Below, in pieces: positions 1-8,831 of a stretch of DNA of 64,000 bases. The position numbers were made by a program, and so were the translations under genes. Position 1 is the stretch's first letter, and every line of letters starts with the position of its first letter. Location of the stretch: contig JANSXA010000006.1 of assembly GCA_024743175.1 (NCBI GenBank), positions 186,001 through 250,000 of the forward strand. Direction: 5' to 3'. This DNA is from Pseudomonadaceae bacterium (GTDB taxonomy: Bacteria; Pseudomonadota; Gammaproteobacteria; Pseudomonadales; Azotimanducaceae). The notes under the pieces were generated by a model. The model was not told the DNA's origin, made no database searches, and saw only the letters and a list, made by a program, of their open reading frames with translations.

Positions 1-1
1 A

Positions 2-1417
2 GCACGTCAAACTGCCGAAAGAATGGTCAAGGCGAGTGCTGGCTACGATGCCGCGGGTGTCGGTCGCCGCCAGATCCACCGTGGCTCAGACTCTTCAGCA
101 AACGTTGAGACGCGTGGAGTGTTAGCACTGCTGCGTGCAAACCAGCGCGAACTGGTGAGGAACAACGCATATGCAGCGATTGCTGTAAACCGCGTTGCTG
201 TATTGAGCGTCGGTACCGGAATCGTACCCAAAGCGCGACATCCTAATAAGCGCAAACGACAGCAAGCTGACAACTTAATGCGCGAATGGATGCGCAGCGT
301 TAACTGTGATTTGGACGGCCGCAACAACCTGTTTGGGTTGCAAACTCTCACTGCCAGAACGGAAGCCGAGAGCGGCGAGGCATTGGCAGTCAGAAAGATC
401 ATCAATGATCCGAATTTACCGATTCCGCTCAAGATCATGGTAACTGAGGGTGACATGATCGATCACTCCAAAGACACTGTTGCGACGTTTGGACCCAGTG
501 TCGCTGGAGAAAGAAACGTACAAGGTATTCGCTTTGACGCAACCGGTCAGCGTGATGGTTATTGGATGTACAAAGAACATCCGGGCGAGCGAGGATTCCA
601 TCAGCTACAGAGCGAGGTGATTCCTGCCTCACAAATCGGCCATGTTTATCAGGTCCTTAGGCCTGGACAGGTGCGCGGCATACCGCGCGCTGTTGCGAGC
701 CATCAGCATAGCCGCGGACTTTACGATTTCAGAGACGCGAGGATCGAGCAGCAGAAACAAGCGGCAAACTTCGTCGGTACGGTTTCAAGTCGAGAGGATG
801 TTGAAACCCCTGTTGACGGTGATGTTTTACCGGAAACCATGGAGCCAGGATTTTGGGCGCGTTTGCACCCGGGTGACGAGGCTAAGTTTAACCAACCACC
901 TACGGTCTCTGGGCAGGGTGAATTCACTCAGTCCGAGGAGCAACTCATTGCTTCAGTTTGGGGCATAACCTACGAGGAGCTCACAGGTGATTATTCCCGG
1001 GTAAATTTTGCGAGCGGCAAGCTGGCGCGCCTGGCGATGTATCAGAACATCAGGAATTGGCAGGACAACATGCTAATTCCTCATTTCTGCAAGACGATCG
1101 AACGTTGGTTTATTCAAGCCGCAGCGCTTCGTGGTATAGATCTGAAAGGAGTCACTTTTGACTGGCGTCCGCCCAGAAAAGAAATCCTGGATATTAAAAA
1201 CGAACTGCCGGCGATTATTCGCGAGATTCGTGCTGGGTTGAATTCTTGGCAGAACGTCCTGCGTGAACGCGGAATAGATCCAGAGGAACTTGCCCAGGAT
1301 TATAAGGAAGACAATGAGATGTGGGACAAACTCGGTCTCATTCTCGATGTTGATGGTCGAAATGTGACATTCAACGGACAAATTCAATCTACGGAGGGTT
1401 CCAGTGAACCAGAATAA
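2..1417 (+). CDS. Phage portal protein, lambda gpB family (5' partial)
   Basis: The portal forms the dodecameric ring at the capsid vertex through which DNA is packaged and to which the tail machinery attaches. The segment LVRNNAYAAIAVN, followed by VGTGIVP, is the typical N-terminal signature of lambda-family portals, and the central part (EGDMIDHS...YQVLRPGQVRGIP) also fits the family. The frame is open to the left edge; an internal ATG lies at 23, but family members usually have about 20 more residues before the YDAA motif, so the true start is probably outside the window. The 3' end overlaps the start of the next gene by 14 bases, which suggests translational coupling. Confidence 0.9.
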   Translation, partial: ARQTAERMVKASAGYDAAGVGRRQIHRGSDSSANVETRGVLALLRANQRELVRNNAYAAIAVNRVAVLSVGTGIVPKARHPNKRKRQQADNLMREWMRSVNCDLDGRNNLFGLQTLTARTEAESGEALAVRKIINDPNLPIPLKIMVTEGDMIDHSKDTVATFGPSVAGERNVQGIRFDATGQRDGYWMYKEHPGERGFHQLQSEVIPASQIGHVYQVLRPGQVRGIPRAVASHQHSRGLYDFRDARIEQQKQAANFVGTVSSREDVETPVDGDVLPETMEPGFWARLHPGDEAKFNQPPTVSGQGEFTQSEEQLIASVWGITYEELTGDYSRVNFASGKLARLAMYQNIRNWQDNMLIPHFCKTIERWFIQAAALRGIDLKGVTFDWRPPRKEILDIKNELPAIIREIRAGLNSWQNVLRERGIDPEELAQDYKEDNEMWDKLGLILDVDGRNVTFNGQIQSTEGSSEPE

Positions 1418-3599
1418 CAATACGGCTAACGCACAGGTTGCTGGTCTCACAGCTGCGCAAAACTCTATCGGCGCATCAGGAGAACTCTTACTGTACGGCG
1501 TGATTGGGGATTGGTGGGATGACTTGGATGTCGCCACGATTGTTAATCAGTTAGAGCAGGCTGCCGGTGATGAAATCGTCATTCGCATTCACTCCAAAGG
1601 CGGCAACGTCCTGGATGGACTGGCAATCTACAATCGATTAAAGAGCTCCAACAAGCGGGTTGTTGTCTACAACGATGGCATGGCGCTGTCGATTGCCGGC
1701 GTGATTATGTGTGCCGGTGATGAGGTGATCATGCCGGACAACGCTCTCTTCATGATGCATAAGCCTTGGAATTTCATTGAAGGTAATGCAGATGAATTGC
1801 GCGAAGCAGCTGACGGCTTAGACATGCTACAGCGCAGCCTCGTACCTATTTATATGGGTAAATCAGGGCTCGATGAAGAAACCGTAAATCAGATGCTCGA
1901 GGGATCGGGCACCTGGCTGAACGGTGTTGAGGCAAAGGAACATGGATTTGCCGACACCGTTATCGATTCGATACAGGCTGCCGCCAGTGTCGATCTCTCA
2001 AACCTCAGTGCACCGGCAGACAAGTTGGCCGCATTGTTTAAACCCGCCGATAGTTCGGCAAATTCAGAGGAGGTGCCAGTGGAAACTGCACAAGCGAACG
2101 CGGCGGGTAACCCAGCCGCAGAAAACGAAGCGATCACTCAAGCCGTCGCCCAGGAGCGCCAACGCGTTCGTGAAATTCGGGCAATCGGTACTCAGGTGAA
2201 CGCGTCTGATGAAGTCCTTAACGGATGGCTGGAGTCTGACAGCAATGTGGATGAGGTTCAGGCACAAGCACTGGTTTATGCCCAGGAGCAGTCCCAGGGG
2301 TCTGGTCAGAGCCCGGAGGCAGATCCAGCGCTTGCTCAAGCAGCTGCAGCAGCTGTTGCTGCGGAACGCCAGCGAACGCGTGACATCCGCGAGATTGCCA
2401 CCCAGGCGGCTGTTACCGACGATCAATTGAACACATGGCTCGAGTCTGAATCGGAGATCGGTGAAATTCGTGCTCAAGCTTTGTCGTTGGTTGCTGCGCA
2501 GGACGCAAGTGGCGTTCAGCGTCATCACGTTCGGGTCGAAGCTGGTAATGCCGCTGCTCGAGCAGCTGTTGAAAATGCTTTGGCGCACAGAGCGAATCCT
2601 ACGCGTAACCAGCTTGATCCGAGCGCTCACGACTTTGCAGGTCGCCCTCTGATGGAAGTTGCTCGCGCCTATCTTGCTTCGACTGGTCATGCATCCGCAT
2701 ATGCACTGACTCAGCTGCAGCTGGCGCAGGCTGCCTTCCAATCGAGCAGTGACTTCCCGCTGATCCTTGCCGACGTGATGAACAACAACCTCCGTGCTGC
2801 CTACACGGCAGCGCCGCGGACGTTCGCACCCCTCGGCATCCGAGCAACCGTGAATGATTTCCGGATGAAATATCTGTCTCAGCTTGGTGAAGGTACGAAC
2901 CTTTCCAAGGTCAATGAGAATGGCGAATTCAAGCACGGAAAGATGAGCGAGACTCGTGAGTCGTACAAGGTTGATACCTACGGCGTGATCTTTACGTTCA
3001 CCCGCCAGATGTTGATTGACGATGATCTCAGCGCATTCACGCGGTTCACTTCTCAAGCCGGTGGTAAAGCAGCGCAGCTGGAAAGCTCAATTGTTTGGGG
3101 TCTCATCGAAGCCAACGCAGCGATGGCGGATGGAAACAATATCTTCTCTGCTGAACACAGTAACCTGATCGCAGGTGGCGCAGGCATCACTGTTGCTCGC
3201 TTGAATGTGGGCCGCAAACAAATGCGCAAACAAACCGGTCTTGATGACGGTGAGCCACTGAACCTCACTCCAGCGTTCCTGGTGGTTTCTGCTGAGCGCG
3301 AAACTGAAGCACAGCAGATCATCACTTCGATTACCCCGAATGCTGCCGGTGATGTAAACCCGTTCCAAAACTCCATGCAGATCATTGTTGAGCCACGCTT
3401 AGCTGATGCGCCATGGTATCTCTGGGCGGATCCATCCATGGTCGACACATTTGAGTATGCGTATCTGTCAGGTAACGAAGGCGTGTACACAGAAACGGAA
3501 GTTGGTTTCGAAGTGGACGGCATGAAGCTGAAGGTCCGCCATGACTTCGGTGCCGGCATGATCGATCACCGCGGCGTCCAGAAGAACAACGGCGTTTAA
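1404..3599 (+). CDS. ClpP-like prohead protease / major capsid protein fusion
   Basis: A 731-aa two-function head protein. Residues about 25-200 form a ClpP-type serine protease domain with IHSKGGNVLDGLAIYN, the probable nucleophile Ser96 in ALSIAGV and His119 in MMHKPW. Residues about 240-370 are an Ala/Gln/Glu-rich, probably helical linker that may act as scaffold. Residues about 400-731 are the capsid subunit. In known fusions the protease and scaffold are removed during prohead maturation. The linker holds two similar copies of an (R)ERQR.R(D/E)IR...W.ES....E..AQAL unit, near residues 247 and 317. The GTG start at 1404 follows a GGAGGG ribosome site. Confidence 0.9.
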   Translation: MNQNNNTANAQVAGLTAAQNSIGASGELLLYGVIGDWWDDLDVATIVNQLEQAAGDEIVIRIHSKGGNVLDGLAIYNRLKSSNKRVVVYNDGMALSIAGVIMCAGDEVIMPDNALFMMHKPWNFIEGNADELREAADGLDMLQRSLVPIYMGKSGLDEETVNQMLEGSGTWLNGVEAKEHGFADTVIDSIQAAASVDLSNLSAPADKLAALFKPADSSANSEEVPVETAQANAAGNPAAENEAITQAVAQERQRVREIRAIGTQVNASDEVLNGWLESDSNVDEVQAQALVYAQEQSQGSGQSPEADPALAQAAAAAVAAERQRTRDIREIATQAAVTDDQLNTWLESESEIGEIRAQALSLVAAQDASGVQRHHVRVEAGNAAARAAVENALAHRANPTRNQLDPSAHDFAGRPLMEVARAYLASTGHASAYALTQLQLAQAAFQSSSDFPLILADVMNNNLRAAYTAAPRTFAPLGIRATVNDFRMKYLSQLGEGTNLSKVNENGEFKHGKMSETRESYKVDTYGVIFTFTRQMLIDDDLSAFTRFTSQAGGKAAQLESSIVWGLIEANAAMADGNNIFSAEHSNLIAGGAGITVARLNVGRKQMRKQTGLDDGEPLNLTPAFLVVSAERETEAQQIITSITPNAAGDVNPFQNSMQIIVEPRLADAPWYLWADPSMVDTFEYAYLSGNEGVYTETEVGFEVDGMKLKVRHDFGAGMIDHRGVQKNNGV

Positions 3600-3640
3600 T
3601 CGCTAGCGTTCTAAAAAACCATTAGATAGGAAAGTTACAA

Positions 3641-4006
3641 ATGCAAAATTATGTGCAAAAGGGCGATACGCTCGATTGGGTGAATGACACGGGCTCAGAC
3701 GTTGTTTCTGGCGCCGTTGTTGTTCTCGGCGATACCGTTGGTATCGCAATGGGTGATATTGCCGACACAGAAACCGGTTCGGTCCTGGTTGAAGGCGTTG
3801 TCGAGATTGCAAAAGTCGACGCCGCAGTTATTGCCGCGGGTGAGCATGTCAACTGGGATGCTTCAGCTGGCGAGGTGGATGATAAAAACCACTCGCCCGC
3901 CAGTGGAGACGTCGCTGACTTTGGTGTTGCTGTAGAAAGCAAAGGTGCCACCACGGGTGAAACCATCAAGGTCAAACTGACGCCTGGAGCTGGAACGGTT
4001 AGCTAG
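3641..4006 (+). CDS. Capsid decoration/cement protein (DUF2190-like)
   Basis: A 121-aa protein rich in Val, Gly, Ala and Asp, with the beta-rich profile of DUF2190 capsid cement proteins (start MQNYVQKGDTLDW, then VVSGAVVVLGD, later GEHVNWD and GVAVESKGAT). Such proteins sit on the outside of the expanded capsid and stabilise it, like lambda gpD. It lies just after the capsid gene, the usual place, and its last base overlaps the next start (GTG at 4006). No catalytic motifs are visible. Assignment rests on sequence pattern and position. Confidence 0.8.
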   Translation: MQNYVQKGDTLDWVNDTGSDVVSGAVVVLGDTVGIAMGDIADTETGSVLVEGVVEIAKVDAAVIAAGEHVNWDASAGEVDDKNHSPASGDVADFGVAVESKGATTGETIKVKLTPGAGTVS

Positions 4007-4323
4007 TGAGTTTTGACTCGCTTGTTAGTGAAGTTGATCGGATCGCCATGCGTGCGCTTGGCGATCCGGTTTCCTACTACCGGAATGGTGTTCGATTTGA
4101 GATCGAAAACGCCGTCAGAGACGTCGACGTTGAGGTTATCGGAGAAGCCGGAACAGTTATTTCGAAGGCAACTGTCTACCATCTGCCGGTCGAAGTTGTA
4201 GGCGATACGAACCGTGGCGAGCTGATCCGCGATTCGCTCGGAAATTTTTGGCAGGTCCTTTACCAGATTCAAAATGATGGATTCATGGTATCGGTGCAGG
4301 TAGCACCTCATGACCCTGGATAG
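4006..4323 (+). CDS. Phage head-tail joining protein (gpFII-like)
   Basis: A 105-aa protein between the cement protein and minor tail protein Z. Size, position and the beta-rich profile with a central EVVGDTNRGELIRDSLGNFW segment fit head-tail connector proteins of the lambda gpFII/gp7 type, which join the neck to the tail tube. It starts at a GTG overlapping the previous stop and overlaps the next gene by 14 bases. The family match is moderate; position carries much of the weight. Confidence 0.65.
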   Translation: MSFDSLVSEVDRIAMRALGDPVSYYRNGVRFEIENAVRDVDVEVIGEAGTVISKATVYHLPVEVVGDTNRGELIRDSLGNFWQVLYQIQNDGFMVSVQVAPHDPG

Positions 4324-4867
4324 AGATCTTGCTCGGCTCGGTCGAAAGTTGCGGCGTATCAGTAATGTTGAGCTACCTCGAGCAAATGCGCGCGCCTTGA
4401 ATGATTCAGGTGCCAGGGTAAGAACCCGCAGTGTGCGTGGTATCTCCGCTGAAACAAAACTTAAACAAAAGGCCGTGCGCAAGAGGTATTACCTCAAGCG
4501 GGCGACCGCAAAAAAGCAAACCGTCCGCTTAACCGTTTACACCCGGGATGTGAGTGCCATCTCTCAATTCACACCGGCTAGACGTAGAAAACTTGTTCCT
4601 GGACGCGGTACAAATCGAAGGGGTGTCACTGTTGCTGGTCGCCAGATCAGCAGTGCATTCATTGCCGAAGGGAAAGGCAATCTGCAGGTGTTTAAGAGAA
4701 GAGGTGACCGCCGTTTACCCATTGACTCGATTAAGTTCCCAATTCAAAAGCCAGCGGTTCGAATCACTGTGCGAGTAGCCAAACGCGTCATGAAAAGCCA
4801 ATACCCCCGGATTCTTGAGCGAGAGCTAAAGTTTCGAATCAATAAGGTCGCCAGTGCCAACGCGTAA
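4310..4867 (+). CDS. Minor tail protein Z-like
   Basis: A 185-aa, very basic protein (many Arg and Lys) whose N-terminus (ELPRANARALNDSGARVRTR) matches the prophage minor tail protein Z family; the C-terminal half carries a long run of Arg/Lys-rich strands. In lambda, Z is needed for DNA to be correctly positioned in the tail and for ejection. It overlaps both neighbours by 14 bases, as in a tightly coupled tail operon. Confidence 0.8.
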   Translation: MTLDRDLARLGRKLRRISNVELPRANARALNDSGARVRTRSVRGISAETKLKQKAVRKRYYLKRATAKKQTVRLTVYTRDVSAISQFTPARRRKLVPGRGTNRRGVTVAGRQISSAFIAEGKGNLQVFKRRGDRRLPIDSIKFPIQKPAVRITVRVAKRVMKSQYPRILERELKFRINKVASANA

Positions 4868-5243
4868 ACAAGTCAGAGACCAAGCTAAGTCACAAATAGA
4901 AGCGGCCTATACCGGTACCGGAAAGGTTCACTCCGGACGGCTTCTGCATACGGCCGGTCAGGTCGAGTTTGTTGACGTTTTTTTTGAAGAAGGTGAACAC
5001 GAACAGGATGGTTTGCAGACCTATGTCCAAGCGCTTTTCGTCGTCGGGATCCACAAGACGGGCATAGTCACTGACGACGAGCTCGACGCCATCGGTGATG
5101 AGTGTGAACAGGGGCTTTATTCCGACCCGACGCTTGGTGGAATTGTTCACGGAATAACTGAGGCGGGTTTTGAATATTCGCCTCGAGGCGAGACGCAGTA
5201 CGACATCCTCTATCTGCGGTATTTAATCACTTACGACCAATAG
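4854..5243 (+). CDS. Tail terminator-like protein (gpU-like)
   Basis: A 129-aa protein, close to the 131 aa of lambda gpU, in the place of U (after Z, before the tube protein V). Lambda gpU caps the tail tube, ends polymerisation and provides the head-binding surface. The start is a GTG at 4854 preceded by AAGGT. The assignment rests on length, order and overall composition; no invariant motif was used. Confidence 0.6.
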   Translation: MPTRKQVRDQAKSQIEAAYTGTGKVHSGRLLHTAGQVEFVDVFFEEGEHEQDGLQTYVQALFVVGIHKTGIVTDDELDAIGDECEQGLYSDPTLGGIVHGITEAGFEYSPRGETQYDILYLRYLITYDQ

Positions 5244-5254
5244 GAGGGTCCGAC

Positions 5255-5503
5255 GTGGACTTAATGGTTAATGACAAGGTCGACGTACACATCGACGCAG
5301 TTCCTGAACGTGAGCGTCAAGCTCAAGACTATAAGGATGCGACGGTGATTGCTGTGCAGCACCAGAAGGATACGAAGGGTAACTACCTGCGCGGAGTCGA
5401 AAAGATTCTCTATCAGGTTGAAACCAAAGAAGGTCTGCGGATGTTTTGTCGTGCGGATCAACTCAAAAAGGCAGGTAAGCCTGCTCAACCTGCTGGAGAT
5501 TAA
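5255..5503 (+). CDS. Small prophage tail-cluster protein, unknown function
   Basis: An 82-aa charged protein between the U-like and V-like genes. A strong GGAGGG site at 5243-5248 places the start at the GTG at 5255; an ATG follows at 5264. The predicted order is beta-rich (DATVIAVQHQ, KILYQVETKEGLRMFCRADQL) with a Pro-rich end. I do not recognise a family. Its tight placement (2 bp before the next ATG) indicates co-translation with the tail genes. Confidence 0.7.
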   Translation: MDLMVNDKVDVHIDAVPERERQAQDYKDATVIAVQHQKDTKGNYLRGVEKILYQVETKEGLRMFCRADQLKKAGKPAQPAGD

Positions 5504-5505
5504 GC

Positions 5506-5934
5506 ATGCCAGGTTCAATTGTCGCGACGATCGGCGCCGGTACCGTATTGTCATATGAAGATCCTCTGAATGCCGGAACTTACGTCGCGCTTCCCAATGC
5601 GCTGGAGATTGGTGAGGTAGGCGAACAGGGTGAGTTTTCTGAAACTACACCCATCTCCTCTGTGACCCGTGAGTACATTGCTGGAATGGACACGCCGCCT
5701 GACAAGCAAATGGTGTTCAACGATCTGCCGGGCAACGCCGCATGGGTGGCCTATCTTGCAGAGGTCGATGCTCGTAACACGGTTTCACACCGTGTCTTGT
5801 ACACCAACAACCATCAGGCGACATATGATGTTGTTCTTGCTGGCCGAACGAACGCGAGTCCTGAAGGGTCAACTCAAATCAAGACCAATATATTTGGCAA
5901 ACAATCAGGAGCTGCAGTATGGGCAGTGATCTAA
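5506..5934 (+). CDS. Phage major tail tube protein (gpV-like)
   Basis: A 142-aa protein starting MPGSIVATIGAGTVLSYEDP, with the segments IGEVGEQGEFSETTPISSVTREYIAG and a C-terminal TNIFGKQSGA typical of siphovirus tail tube proteins. These polymerise as hexameric rings around the tape measure to form the tail tube. The gene precedes the G/T chaperone genes, as in lambda. The 3' end overlaps the next gene by 16 bases, and that overlap contains the next gene's ATG. Confidence 0.82.
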   Translation: MPGSIVATIGAGTVLSYEDPLNAGTYVALPNALEIGEVGEQGEFSETTPISSVTREYIAGMDTPPDKQMVFNDLPGNAAWVAYLAEVDARNTVSHRVLYTNNHQATYDVVLAGRTNASPEGSTQIKTNIFGKQSGAAVWAVI

Positions 5935-6386
5935 ATATGGATGCAGTTGACGTCGACCTGGACGACTTATTCAGCATGGATGGTCAGCCACTGACGCGGT
6001 TGCACACACATGTGATAAGCGGCAAAAAGTTTAAGTTACATGAATTGTCGGCTGGAGCTATCTGGTCACATTCTGTCGAAATGGCGAAGTTGCGATCGGA
6101 CCTAGAGATTGTGGAGATTAACGTCTCATCGCATTCTGACCCTGATCGCGCAGTCGCCGGCGACAGTAGCGCTGAAAGAAGCATGAATGATACCGTCACG
6201 TTGAACCGCGCTTACACCGGTATGGTTGTTCGCTTCTTGCAGGGTGAAGATCATGAACCCACCGAAGAAGAAATAGACATTCTTACGCGGAAGCTCTCTT
6301 CTGAGCAGATAGATGCACTTTACACTGCCGGCATGACCTACAACGGTGCCAGCGCAACTGCATCGGAAGCTATCGCAAAAAACTGA
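5919..6386 (+). CDS. Tail assembly chaperone G, frame-0 product
   Basis: A 155-aa acidic protein between the tail tube and tape measure genes. Tail assembly chaperones of this position (lambda gpG) coat the tape measure protein during tail assembly and are absent from the finished virion. An AGGAG site sits just before the ATG at 5919. The reading frame ends with codons gcA AAA AAC followed by TGA, a textbook -1 slippery heptamer, so a minority of ribosomes should continue into the T frame (see the separate frameshift entry). Confidence 0.8.
   Translation: MGSDLNMDAVDVDLDDLFSMDGQPLTRLHTHVISGKKFKLHELSAGAIWSHSVEMAKLRSDLEIVEINVSSHSDPDRAVAGDSSAERSMNDTVTLNRAYTGMVVRFLQGEDHEPTEEEIDILTRKLSSEQIDALYTAGMTYNGASATASEAIAKN
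6377..6383 (+). other. Programmed -1 frameshift site A AAA AAC joining G and T
   Basis: In the frame of the upstream gene the sequence reads gcA AAA AAC TGA, an X XXY YYZ heptamer placed directly before the stop. Slippage by -1 makes the next codon CTG at 6383-6385 and then ATG at 6386, in frame with the 67-aa T ORF. The fusion would be 223 aa (155 + Leu + 67). A conserved -1 shift between these two genes is known across long-tailed phages (G GGA AAG in lambda). Confidence 0.85.
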
Positions 6387-6589
6387 TGCAGCATCCGGAG
6401 ATCTTTCTCCGGATGCAGATAGCTAACGATGTCGGATGCACGATGGAAGAACTCGGATCGCGTATGAGTGCCTTTGAGTACAACGTCCGATTTGAAGCTG
6501 CCATTTACCACGCCGATCCCAAAGCCTACCGCCGCGAACACCTTACCGCTGATCAGCAAGTCGCTGAAATGAAACGAGTAATCCATTGA
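6386..6589 (+). CDS. Tail assembly protein T-like domain (made as G-T by frameshift)
   Basis: A 67-aa ORF that resembles the minor tail protein T family: a helix, then CTMEELGSRMSAFEYNVRFE and a short charged end. In lambda the T part exists only as the G-T fusion, where it binds the tail tube protein. Here the ORF begins at an ATG overlapping the G stop, but the slippery heptamer upstream makes production as a 223-aa fusion more likely than separate initiation. The stop overlaps the TTG of the tape measure gene. Confidence 0.78.
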   Translation: MQHPEIFLRMQIANDVGCTMEELGSRMSAFEYNVRFEAAIYHADPKAYRREHLTADQQVAEMKRVIH

Positions 6590-8478
6590 CCAAGAAACTT
6601 GAAAAATTAGCGGTCGACCTGGTCGCCAACGGCGAGAAGTTCAAGAAAGAATTAGCCGCCAGCCAGACTTCAGCTGAGCGCTGGGGCAAAAGGGTTTCCT
6701 CCGCCATAACCTTAGGGTCTGGTGCTCTCATCGGTGCCGGTGTCGCAGCAACGGCATTGACCGTTAAGACAGCGAAGCTTGGTGATGAAATTGCGAAGAA
6801 CGCCAAGGCTGCCGGCATCGGCGCAGAAACCTATCAGGCCTGGCAGTTTGCCTCCTCCCAGGCCGGCGTTTCCAACGACAAGTTTGCATCGTCGATGGAA
6901 CGGGCGACAAAGCGAATTGGTGAAGCTGCACGAGGCTTCGGTGGTGCGAAGAAAACGCTGGATGACTACAACATCTCGGTTTTTGACACACAAGGGAACC
7001 TTCGGGGAACCGAAGATGTGCTTCGTGAATTTGCCGACCGATTGAAAGGAATGGAAACAGCTGCGGAACGCACCGCGGCCGTTACTGCGCTCTTTGGCCG
7101 TGAAGGGATCCGGATGGGTCTCATATTTGGCCAGGGTTCAGACACCCTCCAAGAGTTTGAGGATCAAGCCCGCTCGTTAGGGCTGGTCATTGATCAGTCT
7201 ATTCTAAACAAAGCCGAAGACGCCGTTGACCAGATGGACATCATGCAACGCGTGATCAAATCAAGGCTTATTGTTGCGATGAGCGAGCTCTTTCCGACGG
7301 TTATTTCTATCGGAAATTCGTTCGCCGCGGCTACGCCGAAGTTGATTGAGTTTACGGATGCTTTCCTGAACCTGGTTACGAACTCTGAACGTGCGCAAAT
7401 ATCCAAAGTTGTCGGAGTCGCTCGAGATCGGATTAAAGTGCTTGAAGGCGCTATCGCTCAAATCTCCATCACGGAAGGTGCGGTTGGTGATGACAAGGTC
7501 AGCCAGGAGCGATTGGCCAGGGCCAAGGCGAATGCGTTGGCTGAAATTGAAGTCAATAAAAAGATTATTGAAGACAAGATCCGCGAGCTCAGCAAGTTTG
7601 AGCGCGATCAAAGGAAAATCGCTGCTGATCTTATTGACGCTGAATCGTTACTGATAGGCGGCGGGAGTCTCAGTGCAGGTGATGACCAGGCCCAGCGATT
7701 CGCTCAGCAACGTCGAGACGCACTGCGGACTCAGGCGCTTATGGATGCGGAGGCCACCGAGCTCGAAGCCGCTGAGCGTAAATACGAGCGTCTGCAGGAA
7801 CTTGCGAAACTGCATACTGAGTTCCTGATTGAGGAAGAGGTTGGTAGAGCTGCGCGAGTCATCGAAATTGAACAAGATCTGCAAAACAATCGATTCCTGA
7901 TTGCCCAGGATGCTGCTGCTCTAATCGGTAGTTTGGCCAAAGACGGTTCGGCACTTCAGAAAGCTGCTTTCATCGCAGAGAAAGCGATTGCCATTGCCCA
8001 GGTCCGGGTTAACACGGAAATTGCTGCGATACGGGCTTTAGCTGAACTCGGACCCATTGCTGGTCCACCGGTGGCGGCATCAATAAGAGCTCAAGGCCTG
8101 GCCTCCCAGATACTCATTGGTGCTACAGCGATCGCTGGCTTAGCAGGACAAGCTCACTCCGGACTCACCAATGTACCTAAGGAAGGTACTTACCTTCTTG
8201 ATCGTGGCGAGCGGGTTGTCCAACCTCGTCAAAACGAAGACCTAACACGCTTCCTTTCACAGTCTCAGCAGCCGGCTGGCGTAACAATCAACTACATCGA
8301 AGCTCCCGGCTCGAATACTGAAAAGACGTTCAGTACCGAGATGGATGGCAATGGACAACTGCAGGTGTTCGTCCGAGAGCAAATCCGGTCCGTTATTCGC
8401 AGTGACCTTGCTTCCGGCCGCGGCGTCGGATCCACGATTGAGCAAACCTACCGCAACCTGCAACGCAGGACTTTCTAA
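6586..8478 (+). CDS. Tail tape measure protein (gpH-like)
   Basis: A 630-aa, mostly helical protein with an N-terminal tape-measure-type segment (LAVDLVANGEKFKKELAASQ), a hydrophobic stretch near residues 43-65 (SGALIGAGVAATALTV), long Glu/Lys/Arg-rich coiled-coil regions, an Ala-rich hydrophobic segment near 470-530, and a C-terminal tail with LLDRGERVVQPRQNEDLTRF, common in lambda-type tape measures. Such proteins set tail length and are ejected into the host envelope. The start is a TTG at 6586. At 630 aa this predicts a rather short tail, assuming roughly 0.15 nm per residue. Confidence 0.85.
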   Translation: MTKKLEKLAVDLVANGEKFKKELAASQTSAERWGKRVSSAITLGSGALIGAGVAATALTVKTAKLGDEIAKNAKAAGIGAETYQAWQFASSQAGVSNDKFASSMERATKRIGEAARGFGGAKKTLDDYNISVFDTQGNLRGTEDVLREFADRLKGMETAAERTAAVTALFGREGIRMGLIFGQGSDTLQEFEDQARSLGLVIDQSILNKAEDAVDQMDIMQRVIKSRLIVAMSELFPTVISIGNSFAAATPKLIEFTDAFLNLVTNSERAQISKVVGVARDRIKVLEGAIAQISITEGAVGDDKVSQERLARAKANALAEIEVNKKIIEDKIRELSKFERDQRKIAADLIDAESLLIGGGSLSAGDDQAQRFAQQRRDALRTQALMDAEATELEAAERKYERLQELAKLHTEFLIEEEVGRAARVIEIEQDLQNNRFLIAQDAAALIGSLAKDGSALQKAAFIAEKAIAIAQVRVNTEIAAIRALAELGPIAGPPVAASIRAQGLASQILIGATAIAGLAGQAHSGLTNVPKEGTYLLDRGERVVQPRQNEDLTRFLSQSQQPAGVTINYIEAPGSNTEKTFSTEMDGNGQLQVFVREQIRSVIRSDLASGRGVGSTIEQTYRNLQRRTF

Positions 8479-8831
8479 TGCCCTGGCCACTGGGACCATT
8501 GCTTAAAGACGGTCACGTCCACTCCGTCGAACCAACAACAATTAGAACCGAGTTTGAAACTGGACCTGCGCGTAAGAAGCGTTTTTCGTCTGACCAGGTC
8601 AACCGTTTGTCTGGTAGCGTTTACCTGCCGAATCAGCTTGCTGTTGAGACTTTTTGGACTCACTGGGACGGCGAAGCAAATCAGGGCGCCGACTGGTTTG
8701 ATATGCCGATAGTCACTCAGGGCGTAGAGGTTGATCACGAGGTTAGGATCGACAACCCACAGATCATTCCCTACGGGCGAGGCTATCGCCTTTCCATCGA
8801 TGTCGAAACGCGCGAGAGGAACGCGTCGTGA
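8478..8831 (+). CDS. Tail tip protein, gpM-like position
   Basis: A 117-aa protein directly after the tape measure gene, sharing one base with its stop. In lambda this slot is gpM, a distal tail component. The sequence has conserved-looking aromatic segments (LSGSVYLPNQLAVETFWTHW, ADWFDMPIV) seen in phage tail proteins of this position. I assign the role from gene order and size and do not claim a firm family match. Confidence 0.6.
   Translation: MPWPLGPLLKDGHVHSVEPTTIRTEFETGPARKKRFSSDQVNRLSGSVYLPNQLAVETFWTHWDGEANQGADWFDMPIVTQGVEVDHEVRIDNPQIIPYGRGYRLSIDVETRERNAS

Noticed and set aside
2064-3056. A 330-codon minus-strand frame inside the capsid gene
   Set aside because: It is fully antisense to the strongly supported protease/capsid fusion; the product is Arg/Leu/Ser-rich with no domain pattern.
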